DNA from: an uncultured Clostridia bacterium | GTDB taxonomy: Bacteria; Bacillota; Clostridia; Lachnospirales; Lachnospiraceae | Reading direction: 5' to 3' | DNA length: 33,028 nucleotides | Assembly (NCBI GenBank): GCA_947167565.1 | Contig: CAMVIN010000011.1 | Location: 1 to 33,028 of the forward strand | Shown here: one piece after another, positions 26,181-33,004 of the stretch | How positions within the stretch are numbered: the first letter of the stretch is position 1 | Layout of the letters: each line of letters opens with the position of its first letter | Made by a program: the position numbers and the translations under genes | The notes under the pieces: generated by a model | Seen by the model: only the letters and a program-made list of their open reading frames with translations | What the model was told of the DNA's origin: nothing | Databases searched by the model: none

Positions 26181-26858
26181 TTAACTTATAAAATATCCCG
26201 AAAAACTAAACCCTGTCGGCATCGGTATTGTCAACATAAATATCGTTGCACCTATCAAAAATACCACCGATATCCCAAAAACCACAATACGGTTAGGCAA
26301 TCTCTTGAATATACCTACGATACCGAGTAAAAAAAGCACCAATGAGAAAATAACTGTCACAAGTCCATATCGGTCGCCGCTTGTGTTGTCATTTTGTCCC
26401 TGTTTAAGCAGTTCCTGCGATTCAGCCAAAAGATTGTTTGCCTCCTCGTAATAACTGTCAATATATCCTTCCTTTTCAAATGGACTTGCATCCTTTTGTT
26501 TATCTGCCCACTGAATCGCCTCATAAAAGTTCTCTGAACAATTATCCGCAATTAATGTATCGATTTTATCCAGAATCAAATCCGCCTCGTCTTTGTCACC
26601 TTTTTCCTCAGCCATCTCCGCATCAAAACGATATTCCATAATGGTATTCCAAGTAATCATATCCTGCATTAACTGTTGCGATGCCTCATTGTACATGGAA
26701 TTTCCTTCTGCTGCCACATTATTGCTCTTTGTATAATTTGTCGCCTGATTTCCGCCGTGCAGCGAGCCTATCCAAGTTGCCCATGCAGTCAAGAGAGCCG
26801 TAATTCCGAGAAAAATAGCAATTAAAATTTCAAGTCTTTTTTCTGCTTTTTCTTCCAT
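26181..26858 (-). CDS. Three-TM membrane protein of unknown function, first gene of the C11 operon
   Basis: The 225-aa product has a TM helix near the N-terminus (about 9-30), a 130-residue soluble helical region, and two C-terminal TM helices (about 165-184 and 191-212). It resembles the general layout of DUF4337-like proteins, but I cannot assign a family with confidence. With a short charged N-terminus (MEEKAEKR) inside, the central domain would face outward and the C-terminus would also lie outside. The ribosome-binding site AAGGAGG is 13 nt from the ATG, longer than usual; an in-frame TAA just upstream rules out an earlier start. The gene is transcribed from the palindrome-bearing promoter at 26924-26971 and is followed 28 bp later by the C11 peptidase. 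It could be the peptidase's membrane partner or substrate. Confidence 0.8.
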   Translation of the reverse strand: MEEKAEKRLEILIAIFLGITALLTAWATWIGSLHGGNQATNYTKSNNVAAEGNSMYNEASQQLMQDMITWNTIMEYRFDAEMAEEKGDKDEADLILDKIDTLIADNCSENFYEAIQWADKQKDASPFEKEGYIDSYYEEANNLLAESQELLKQGQNDNTSGDRYGLVTVIFSLVLFLLGIVGIFKRLPNRIVVFGISVVFLIGATIFMLTIPMPTGFSFSGYFIS

Positions 26859-26923
26859 TGATTAATTATATCCTCCTTATAATGTGTTTTTTATTTATAT
26901 ATGACACCTCTCATGTGTACTCA

Positions 26924-26929
26924 ATTATA
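26924..26929 (-). promoter_or_regulatory. -10 element of the membrane protein/C11 peptidase/LuxR operon
   Basis: A perfect TATAAT lies about 65 bp upstream of the first start codon. The expected -35 position reads CCTTTA, so there is no consensus -35. This matches the activator-dependent arrangement of the lipoprotein promoter. Confidence 0.6.
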
Positions 26930-26953
26930 TCTGAGGACTTTTAATAAAGGAAG

Positions 26954-26971
26954 TACCCCTATGGGTACTCC
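26954..26971. promoter_or_regulatory. Palindromic operator, copy 2 (C11 operon promoter)
   Basis: AGTACCCCTATGGGTACT has perfect 7-bp arms (AGTACCC/GGGTACT) around CTAT. It ends 24 bp before the TATAAT, with its centre near -45, and is 12 bp past the MATE stop codon. The inverted heptamers TACCCCT and TACCCAT both fit the NarL-family consensus TACYYMT. It might also weakly terminate MATE transcripts as a hairpin, though it lacks a clean T-run. Confidence 0.65.
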
Positions 26972-26982
26972 AACTGTTTTCT

Positions 26983-28329
26983 TCACTTGAGATTCTTTAA
27001 CTCAGTAACAGCAAATGGAATTGTAATTACAAGCGACAACACATCCGCGCAAGTCTGTGTAATCTGCACTCCGGTGAGTCCGAACACGGATGGAAGAACT
27101 AAGATAAGAGGAATGAAACAGATTCCGTTCCTCGCCGACGCAGTAATAGATGCCTTCACTCCCCGTCCCATCGACTGAAGCATCATATTGGTAATCACGA
27201 TAAATGCCATAAACGGCAGCACCGCCGTCTGACAGCGCAGCGCCAGTGTCCCCACGGCAACAACAGCCTCATCATTGCGGAACATTCTGACAACATCCGG
27301 TGCCAAGGCAAAGCAGACGGCACCGACAAAAACAAGGAACAATGTACCCCATTTTACGCAAAAGAAATAACCTTCCCGCACCCGTTTTTTTAATCCGGCT
27401 CCATAGTTAAAGGAACATACCGGCTGATAACCCTGTCCGAAACCAATCAGGGCAGATGCCAGCATCATCATTACTCTTGTCACAATCGACATGCCGGCAA
27501 TGGCTGCATCACCGCCATATTTCCCGGCAAAGTTATTTAACAAAAGCGTAGCGACCGCCGCAAGCCCCTGGCGAAACAGTGACGGTGCGCCCCCATTGGT
27601 AACTTCCAAAAGATAATGAGTATTGATATGTACATTTCGGATATTCAGATGAATATTTTCTCCCCGCATACTTCCCAAAAACAGAACAAAAAAACTGACA
27701 ACTTGTCCACATACAGTGGCGATGGCAGCTCCTGAAACTCCCATGTGAAATCCCAAAATCAATAGCGGATCCAGCCCTACATTGATGACAGCACCACACA
27801 TCAATCCAATCATGGCATATATCGCACTCCCCTGAAACCTCAACTGATTATTAATCACAAACTGACCAATCATAAACGGCGCACCTATGAGAATAATACG
27901 CATATAATTCTTTGTATCCTCCATCGTCGTCGCCGTTGCCCCCAGCCAATGTGCAAGTGGTGTCAAAAATATATTTCCGAGAATGGCTACCACCACACCC
28001 AGAATCAATGCAATAGCGAATCCGGTAGATGCCATCTCATCTGCCTCTTTTCTTTTACCGGCACCAAGCATTCTCGATAAATAATTGCCGGAACCATGTC
28101 CGCAGAAAAACCCTAATGCCTGAATAATCGCCATCACTGAAAAGACAAGACCTACCGCTGCCGTTGCCTCGGTAGATATCTTGCCCACAAAATATGTGTC
28201 CGCTGTATTGTAAAGTGCTGTCACTAACATGCTGATAATTGTCGGTATCGATAACCGCACAATCAAATTAGGAATCGGTGTCTCTGTCAACAACTCACGA
28301 CGTGACTGACTCTTCCTGTCTTTTTCCAT
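26983..28329 (-). CDS. MATE family multidrug efflux transporter
   Basis: The 448-aa, highly hydrophobic product has about 12 TM helices in two homologous halves. It shows MATE hallmarks: the N-terminal PIPNLIVRLSIPTIISMLV helix, LYNTADTYFVGKIS, and NYLSRMLGAGKRKEADEMA. MATE transporters export cationic compounds, or metabolites, in exchange for Na+ or H+ across the inner membrane. GGAGG lies 6 nt upstream of the ATG. The gene begins 27 bp after the HipA-like gene with no terminator between, so it may be co-transcribed with it. The substrate cannot be inferred. Confidence 0.93.
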   Translation of the reverse strand: MEKDRKSQSRRELLTETPIPNLIVRLSIPTIISMLVTALYNTADTYFVGKISTEATAAVGLVFSVMAIIQALGFFCGHGSGNYLSRMLGAGKRKEADEMASTGFAIALILGVVVAILGNIFLTPLAHWLGATATTMEDTKNYMRIILIGAPFMIGQFVINNQLRFQGSAIYAMIGLMCGAVINVGLDPLLILGFHMGVSGAAIATVCGQVVSFFVLFLGSMRGENIHLNIRNVHINTHYLLEVTNGGAPSLFRQGLAAVATLLLNNFAGKYGGDAAIAGMSIVTRVMMMLASALIGFGQGYQPVCSFNYGAGLKKRVREGYFFCVKWGTLFLVFVGAVCFALAPDVVRMFRNDEAVVAVGTLALRCQTAVLPFMAFIVITNMMLQSMGRGVKASITASARNGICFIPLILVLPSVFGLTGVQITQTCADVLSLVITIPFAVTELKNLK

Positions 28330-28356
28330 ACTAATCCTCCATATTATGTTCTTTCC

Positions 28357-29130
28357 TTATAATGAAAAAACACTGCGACATTTTTTCATCTGCATTTCCA
28401 AAACCTGTCTTGCCCTTGTGGCAGGATAATTTGATAATTTCTCACCTAACAAGTCATAATCAATTTTCAAAAGGTGTCCTGCAGTATATGCCTGCATCTC
28501 AAAATTCGATGAAAATGGTTTACTAAATGCTCTTTTCAAGTTTTCCTCATAATTGTCTCCGGCAGGAAAAATAGAATAGTCACTCATAAATGCTTTTCCA
28601 TTATCAAAAATTGGTGCTTCTCTGCAAACACCTGTCAACTGATTAACAATCACACCCATGTTATGAAAGTGAAGATCAATATTTAATATAAGATACGCGA
28701 GCGAACAGTTAAACGCAAAATATTCTGTGTAATCCAAATCTGTCGTCTGCTTAACAAAATCTTTTACAAATTCAATTCGTTCCTCCACCTCATCCATCGG
28801 GAGAATCTGCCCCAGCAAATCCCCTCCCTCATACATATCATAAAGACGCTGAAGACTCAAAAATGTCTCATTCGGCTCTAAAAAGTGCTTAGATCGGCAA
28901 CCTGCTTTTCCATTTACCTCACACCTTTCATAAGCAACATAATTTTTCACATTAGAACACTCCAACACAATTGTTGCCAGTGCTTCTGCCTCTCCCTCAT
29001 ACCCGGCAACATCCTGCTTATACCAATATCCATCTTCAAAAATCTTAATCTGTGTTCCTTGTGAACTTCCACTGACCTGAGCAATCGCTTGCGGGCTGAG
29101 CCAGTATTTTTTCAATGCCTGCTTATTCAC
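28357..29130 (-). CDS. HipA-like (HipA_C/CtkA type) protein kinase
   Basis: The 257-aa product conserves a HipA-type kinase core. There is a nucleotide-binding Lys near residue 38 (GYWYKQD), acidic residues in the following helix (EGEAEALAT), a catalytic loop LNIDLHFHNMG (Asp152, Asn157) matching the NxDxHxxN signature, and a metal-binding IFDNG (Asp176) in place of DFG. HipA kinases phosphorylate proteins such as GltX and usually act as toxins. This protein is shorter than E. coli HipA (440 aa) and lacks its N-terminal subdomain. The start is GTG, within an 8-bp overlap GTGAATAA with the end of the upstream 112-aa gene, indicating translational coupling. The target is unknown. It may be a toxin or a signalling kinase, and no HipB-like helix-turn-helix antitoxin is adjacent. 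Confidence 0.8.
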   Translation of the reverse strand: MNKQALKKYWLSPQAIAQVSGSSQGTQIKIFEDGYWYKQDVAGYEGEAEALATIVLECSNVKNYVAYERCEVNGKAGCRSKHFLEPNETFLSLQRLYDMYEGGDLLGQILPMDEVEERIEFVKDFVKQTTDLDYTEYFAFNCSLAYLILNIDLHFHNMGVIVNQLTGVCREAPIFDNGKAFMSDYSIFPAGDNYEENLKRAFSKPFSSNFEMQAYTAGHLLKIDYDLLGEKLSNYPATRARQVLEMQMKKCRSVFSL

Positions 29131-29461
29131 GAACCCTCACATCCTCCCATGAGATTTTTTCATCATCAATTCTTATCCAAAAATAATCTTCCCATGTCAC
29201 TCCATGCGTTTTTTCTACCCACTCGTAAGGATTATTATCCTGCATATCCATTTCTGCCAAAATGCGTTTCAAATCTGCTCTACCATCTTCGTAGCACCTG
29301 GATTTCAAAAAGGCATAAAACCTCTCCCATGTCAGGTTCGGCCCTGAAAATGGTTGTTTCCAACCGTCAGGAGCGTATTTTTCAAAATGTATTTCTCTGG
29401 TATCACGATTCAAAATGACATCTGCCACCAATTCACTTCTACACATAATATGATAAATCAA
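29123..29461 (-). CDS. Small partner of the HipA-like kinase (112 aa, hypothetical)
   Basis: The best start is TTG at 29461 (reading MIYHIMCRSELV) with AAAGGG/GGTG about 5-9 nt upstream; the ATG at 29446 lacks a site. The product is soluble, acidic and Trp-rich. It begins with a beta pattern (ELVADVILNRDTREIHFEKY) and continues with a helical section (LTWERFYAFLKSR) and a WEDYFWIRIDDE...WEDVRV tail. I do not recognise a named family. The strict coupling to the kinase gene (8-bp stop/start overlap) suggests the two act together. It might supply the N-terminal subdomain that the kinase lacks, or neutralise it; both are inference. Confidence 0.7.
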   Translation of the reverse strand: MIYHIMCRSELVADVILNRDTREIHFEKYAPDGWKQPFSGPNLTWERFYAFLKSRCYEDGRADLKRILAEMDMQDNNPYEWVEKTHGVTWEDYFWIRIDDEKISWEDVRVRE

Positions 29462-29534
29462 AAAAACACCCTTTCCATATCTGTACTTACTACTATTTTA
29501 ATGATAGTTTCAGATATTGGCAAGGTGTTTTTTG
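29459..29534 (-). terminator. Long inverted repeat: terminator of the MNT-HEPN-radical SAM-TspO operon, enclosing the next promoter
   Basis: The arms 29459-29483 and 29511-29534 are near-perfect inverted copies of about 24 bp (CAAAAAACACC...ATATCTG). A transcript from tspO would fold into a long hairpin ending in a T7 run, 20 bp past the tspO stop codon. The loop is only 27 bp. The same DNA holds the promoter and first codon of the HipA-like module. Confidence 0.75.
29495..29523 (-). promoter_or_regulatory. Promoter of the HipA-like kinase module
   Basis: TTGCCA (29523-29518) and TAAAAT (29500-29495) are exactly 17 bp apart, near consensus. The -35 lies in one arm of the inverted repeat and the -10 in its loop, so transcripts starting here contain only the other arm and escape the hairpin. 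Confidence 0.6.
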
Positions 29535-29553
29535 ATTTTAATGCCGATTCCCT

Positions 29554-30018
29554 TTAGTTCAGCAGATAAATCCCAAGGTTCAAATAGGCGGCAAACGTCA
29601 CCCACACAAGATACGGTATTGTCAGATAAGCTGCCGTCTTATTGATTTTTTTGTATTGCAAAAACATGCGGATAATCAGAGCCCACATCGCCATCAGCCA
29701 CGCGAACGCAAACAGATACCAGCCGAAATTAAAGAAAATAATCGACCACGCAAAATTAAAAAACAACTGCACAGCATAAGTATCCAGTGCCTTCTGCACA
29801 TCCTCCCTGTCACGCCCTTCACTGGCAACAAGGTACGATGCAACGCCCATCAGAACGTACAGTATTGTCCAGACAACAGGGAAAAGCCACGCCGGAGGGG
29901 AGAGCGGCGGTTTGTTGACCATCGCAAAAATCTGCATTCCATTTCTTGTGAGAAATCCGGACACCAATCCAACTGCTAATGGTATTGCAATGCTGATTGC
30001 CAAATTTTTTATTTTCAC
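29554..30018 (-). CDS. tspO: TspO/MBR family membrane protein
   Basis: The 154-aa product has about five TM helices. It carries the TspO signature NKPPLSPPAWLFPVVWTIL (about 35-53) and the later NFAWSIIFFNFGWYLF segment. TspO proteins bind tetrapyrroles, cholesterol-like ligands or other small hydrophobic molecules and are tied to stress responses; the role in Clostridia is unclear. The start is taken as GTG at 30018, which has GGAGG 6 nt upstream and gives the normal family length. The frame is open for 22 more codons but that stretch is unlike TspO. It is the last gene of the operon, 81 bp after the radical SAM gene and just before the terminator. Confidence 0.93.
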   Translation of the reverse strand: MKIKNLAISIAIPLAVGLVSGFLTRNGMQIFAMVNKPPLSPPAWLFPVVWTILYVLMGVASYLVASEGRDREDVQKALDTYAVQLFFNFAWSIIFFNFGWYLFAFAWLMAMWALIIRMFLQYKKINKTAAYLTIPYLVWVTFAAYLNLGIYLLN

Positions 30019-30099
30019 TGTGAACCTCCACGCCGAAACGCCTTCATTCATTTTCTCATTAGTAAGATATGAAAAAAACATCATGGTTATGACTGTTAC

Positions 30100-30993
30100 T
30101 TATCTGTTCTCTTCCAACACTTGCCGCAAACGGTTCAAGACTCTCTTTTTGTCTGCGCTCCACTCCGGCGCTATCAACAGTTTTTTGTCCCCGTCACCGG
30201 TCAGCCTATGTATAACTACCTCTTTCGGAATCCTTGCGATGCACTCTTTCACAAGTTGAACATAGGACTCCATATCCATGACAGAAATCCTACCTGCCTC
30301 ATATTCTGCCGCAAGATCCGTCTCCTGTAACACATGGAGTAGCTGCAATTTTATTCCCTTTGCACCGCTGTTCACAACATAATCCACCGTTTCCAGAATG
30401 TCCTCATGACTCTCGCCCGGAAGCCCCAGAATAATATGCACGATCGTCTCAATTCCTCTCGCCGTCAACTCCCTCATGGCCCGGTCGTAGGCTGACAGCG
30501 GATAACTGCGCCGTATATATTTCGCTGTTCTCTCATGAATCGTCTGAAGTCCCAGCTCCACCCAGACTGGTTTGATGTGATTGATTTCTGATAATAGTTC
30601 CAATACTTCAACCGGCAGACAATCCGGCCTTGTCGCAATAGACAAGGCTACGATATCCGGATGACAGATGGCCTCCTGATACAGTTTTCTCAGACGCTCC
30701 ACCGGTGCATAGGTATTTGTAAACGCCTGAAAATAGGCAATATATTTTCCATCTTTTATTTTCCTTTCCACCCGCTTCTTTCCCCGCTCAATCTGTTCCG
30801 TAACAGACAATGCCGCATCCTCCGCAAATTCCCCCGAACCACCTTTCGAGCAGAAGATACATCCCCTTGTGTCCAGCGTTCCATCCCTGTTCGGACAGGT
30901 AAATCCACCATTCAGCGCAAGCTTATACACCTTGTAGCCAAATGTTTGGCGGAGGTATTGATTTAATGATGTGTAGGTCATATCATTTTTCAT
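30100..30993 (-). CDS. TIGR01212 family radical SAM protein (YhcC-like)
   Basis: The 297-aa product has the TIGR01212 cysteine pattern CPNRDGTLDTRGCIFC (Cys33, Cys45, Cys48; CX11CX2C), an atypical radical SAM 4Fe-4S site. Further family motifs are YFQAFTNTYAP, SIATRPDCLP, WVELGLQTIHE and HIILGLPGE. These enzymes cleave SAM to a 5'-deoxyadenosyl radical; the substrate of this family is unknown to me. The start is taken as ATG at 30993, with GAGGA about 11 nt upstream; a GTG one codon earlier is almost as good. The first codons overlap the end of the HEPN gene by 11 bp, so the two are translationally coupled, although their functions appear unrelated. Confidence 0.92.
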   Translation of the reverse strand: MKNDMTYTSLNQYLRQTFGYKVYKLALNGGFTCPNRDGTLDTRGCIFCSKGGSGEFAEDAALSVTEQIERGKKRVERKIKDGKYIAYFQAFTNTYAPVERLRKLYQEAICHPDIVALSIATRPDCLPVEVLELLSEINHIKPVWVELGLQTIHERTAKYIRRSYPLSAYDRAMRELTARGIETIVHIILGLPGESHEDILETVDYVVNSGAKGIKLQLLHVLQETDLAAEYEAGRISVMDMESYVQLVKECIARIPKEVVIHRLTGDGDKKLLIAPEWSADKKRVLNRLRQVLEENR

Positions 30994-31393
30994 CACAATA
31001 TCTTTCCTCAAGATATTTTTTTACAGTATCACAAAAAACTTCAGCATTTTTCACCTGCTCATCCACTTCACTCTTATCTATAATTACATAGTCATCATAA
31101 TCACTATCACTACGTATTTCAAAAGCATCACCAACAATTTGTGAAAAGACTTTATCAAATATACCAGTCTGAATATACTCTTTTCTAAAATAAGAAATAT
31201 TACCGGAATGTCTTTTAAATTCTACTTTATCAAGTGCAAAAATACTCCTAATTGCATTATAAATTGCATAATATGACCGATTAGCCGCACCCCGAAAATC
31301 TCCATCATCAAATAATAATTTAGAGGATCTCAAACACCGTTGTGCCTGTTCAAATCTATATTTTGATAATGTTATCTCCTTCAATTCATTCAT
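30983..31393 (-). CDS. HEPN domain protein (UPF0332-like), probable toxin of a HEPN/MNT pair
   Basis: The 136-aa all-helical product has the HEPN signature RGAANRSYYAIYNAIRSIFAL and a later RSDSDYDDY segment (Arg94). UPF0332 HEPN proteins carry an RX4-6Y/DY variant rather than the RX4-6H of HepT-type RNases, as here (R-SDSD-Y). HEPN proteins paired with MNT nucleotidyltransferases often form toxin-antitoxin systems in which the HEPN protein is an RNase that the MNT protein blocks by AMPylation; in this pair that is inferred. The start is ATG at 31393, with AAGGAG 9 nt upstream; it overlaps the MNT stop codon by 8 bp (ATGAATGA). The more upstream ATG lacks a site. Confidence 0.85.
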   Translation of the reverse strand: MNELKEITLSKYRFEQAQRCLRSSKLLFDDGDFRGAANRSYYAIYNAIRSIFALDKVEFKRHSGNISYFRKEYIQTGIFDKVFSQIVGDAFEIRSDSDYDDYVIIDKSEVDEQVKNAEVFCDTVKKYLEERYCDEK

Positions 31394-31724
31394 ACAGAGT
31401 AACTCCTTCATTCATAACATTCTGATAAAAAACCACGACATCTGACCATTCTTCAAATGAACCCTTCGATTTTAATAGAATAGAAACCAGAATGTCATTA
31501 TCAAGTCCAATTTCATTTGCAATTTCTCTTATTTTTTTTCTATATCTAACAACATCTTCATCATTTCCATGGATTAAAATCAAAATATCCATATCTGATT
31601 CGAAATCAAAATCTCCTCTGGCATATGAGCCATATAAAATAACTTTATATATTTTTTCTCCAAGCAAATCAACTACCCGTTCTACAACAGATTTGGTAAC
31701 TCTTTGCACTTCATCATTTATCAC
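31386..31724 (-). CDS. MNT-type nucleotidyltransferase, probable antitoxin
   Basis: The 112-aa product is a minimal pol-beta-fold nucleotidyltransferase with the exact GSX10DXD motif: G32-S33 and D44-x-D46 within YGSYARGDFDFESDMDIL. These residues bind the metals and nucleotide. MNT proteins of this size form pairs with HEPN proteins and can AMPylate the HEPN toxin. The start is GTG at 31724, with AGGAGG 8 nt upstream. The stop overlaps the HEPN start, so the two proteins are made together. It leads the operon MNT-HEPN-radical SAM-TspO. Confidence 0.9.
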   Translation of the reverse strand: MINDEVQRVTKSVVERVVDLLGEKIYKVILYGSYARGDFDFESDMDILILIHGNDEDVVRYRKKIREIANEIGLDNDILVSILLKSKGSFEEWSDVVVFYQNVMNEGVTLYE

Positions 31725-31751
31725 TGCAAATTCCTCCTAAAATACTCACTC

Positions 31752-31779
31752 TTTATATATCACCTTTTTTCAGTAGCAA
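31752..31779 (-). promoter_or_regulatory. Promoter of the MNT-HEPN operon
   Basis: TTGCTA (31779-31774) and TATAAA (31757-31752) are 16 bp apart, about 30 bp upstream of the MNT start codon. It diverges from the luxS promoter, whose -35 lies 60 bp away. Confidence 0.5.
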
Positions 31780-31838
31780 TTTCATGGTAACACACAGAAG
31801 GCTGGCAATCAACTGTTTTTTCTATGGTTACCTGATAA

Positions 31839-31867
31839 TTGACATAGCAAAAAAGGAGTGTTATAAT
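31839..31867 (+). promoter_or_regulatory. Consensus sigma-A promoter of luxS
   Basis: TTGACA (31839-31844), a 17-bp spacer and TATAAT (31862-31867) match the consensus perfectly, about 50 bp upstream of the luxS ATG. No SAM-riboswitch-like leader is seen in the short 5' region. Confidence 0.85.
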
Positions 31868-31914
31868 TTTAATAATAATTTTACTGATATGATATTATAC
31901 AAGGAGGTTCTGAT

Positions 31915-32439
31915 ATGGATTTGATACCGAGTTTTACCGTTGACCATACAAAGATTATACCGGGGATATTCACCAGCCGGATTGATACAATTGGTGACAA
32001 TTTAGTGACAACCTACGACATAAGAGTAACAAGACCAAATAAAGAGCCGGGAGTTGATGTGGCTGCCATGCACTCTCTCGAACACATCATTGCCACTTAC
32101 CTCAGAAATGATCCGGACTGGAAGGACGAAGTCATTTACTGGGGACCGATGGGCTGTCTGACCGGATTTTACCTGATTCTCAAGGGCAATCGCCCTCCAA
32201 AAGAAATACACGATTTAGTATTGAGAGCGTTCCGGTCTGTAAAGGATTCGGAAGATGTTCCCGGCGCAACAGCGGAGAATTGTGGCAATTACGCCCTGCA
32301 CAACCTCGGTATGGCAAAGTGGTATGCGGCAAAATTTGCAGATTACCTTGCAGAAAATGCGGAGAATGCGGACATCTTTGAGTATCCGAAAACAGAACGG
32401 CTGGTAACGGAGGACGGTCGCCAGTTTTTCGATTCCTAA
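31915..32439 (+). CDS. luxS: S-ribosylhomocysteine lyase (LuxS)
   Basis: The 174-aa product is a clear LuxS. It has the metal-binding HSLEH (His53, Glu56, His57), the catalytic Cys81 in MGCLTGFYLIL and the metal ligand Cys123 in ENCGNYALHNL. LuxS splits S-ribosylhomocysteine into homocysteine and DPD, the precursor of AI-2, as part of the activated methyl cycle in the cytoplasm. GGAGG lies 7 nt before the ATG. At 174 residues it is slightly longer than the 157-aa Bacillus enzyme, the extra being at the C-terminus. It has a perfect-consensus promoter and is followed after 25 bp by a SprA-like gene, likely in the same transcript. Confidence 0.97.
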   Translation: MDLIPSFTVDHTKIIPGIFTSRIDTIGDNLVTTYDIRVTRPNKEPGVDVAAMHSLEHIIATYLRNDPDWKDEVIYWGPMGCLTGFYLILKGNRPPKEIHDLVLRAFRSVKDSEDVPGATAENCGNYALHNLGMAKWYAAKFADYLAENAENADIFEYPKTERLVTEDGRQFFDS

Positions 32440-32464
32440 GTGGAATGAAGAAGGAGGAGCGCTT

Positions 32465-33004
32465 ATGAATATTGGAGGTATTTCGAACACCGGTTATCCG
32501 GCTCTTTTCAATACACCGGTCAATGAAAATGAATCTGACAATCAAAAAATCATTCCGGGCATGAATCCCACTGCGACAACTGCAGTGGATGGTTCGAAGG
32601 GCGCTAAGGAAAGTAAGGAAGTCAGACAAGCGGAATGTCAGACGTGTAAACAGCGCAAATATGTAGACGGTTCTGATGAGGGGGATGTCTCCTTTAAGGC
32701 GCCGGCACACATTGACCCCTCCCAGTCTGCCGGAGTTGTCATGGGACATGAGCAGGAGCACGTTGCCAATGCGATTGCCGAGGGCAACCAGGAAAACAAA
32801 GAACTCCTGTCTGTCTCTGTAACACTGCACACCGCTGTCTGTCCGGAGTGTGGTAGAGTGTACGTCGATGGCGGCAACACACACACGGTTATGAAAACTA
32901 CAAAAGAGAATGGTGGTAATGAAAACACCAATCCCTACGCCAAACAGCAGGCCAAATTTAATTACATAAAAAAAGCAGGCGTAAACTTCGGCGCCGATAC
33001 ATGA
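32465..33004 (+). CDS. SprA-related putative zinc metalloprotease
   Basis: The 179-aa product has the signature of the SprA-related family: CQTCKQRKYVDGSDEGDVSF, then AHIDPSQSAGVVMGHEQEHV. The HEQEH (95-99) is an HExxH zincin motif. A first CxxC pair (Cys58, Cys61) sits upstream and a second (Cys126, Cys129 in CPECGRVYVDGG) downstream, which could bind a structural zinc. Members are poorly characterised and proteolysis is predicted only. There is no classical signal peptide; the N-terminus MNIGGISNTGYP is short and polar. GGAGG lies 7 nt before the ATG. It follows luxS by 25 bp, and its stop overlaps the start of the next frame by ATGA. Confidence 0.8.
   Translation: MNIGGISNTGYPALFNTPVNENESDNQKIIPGMNPTATTAVDGSKGAKESKEVRQAECQTCKQRKYVDGSDEGDVSFKAPAHIDPSQSAGVVMGHEQEHVANAIAEGNQENKELLSVSVTLHTAVCPECGRVYVDGGNTHTVMKTTKENGGNENTNPYAKQQAKFNYIKKAGVNFGADT

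Noticed and set aside
26954-26971. Palindrome read as a terminator for the MATE gene
   Set aside because: It can fold, but the tail TTCCTTTATT is not a clean T-run, and a nearly identical palindrome sits at an equivalent promoter position at 21095. The operator reading explains both; a minor terminator role is not excluded.
29839-30084. Longer tspO start at 30084
   Set aside because: The 22 extra residues do not resemble TspO and lack a ribosome-binding site; the GTG at 30018 has GGAGG 6 nt upstream.
32180-32884. A 234-codon minus-strand frame
   Set aside because: It is antisense across luxS and the SprA-like gene, both of which have clear family motifs and ribosome-binding sites.
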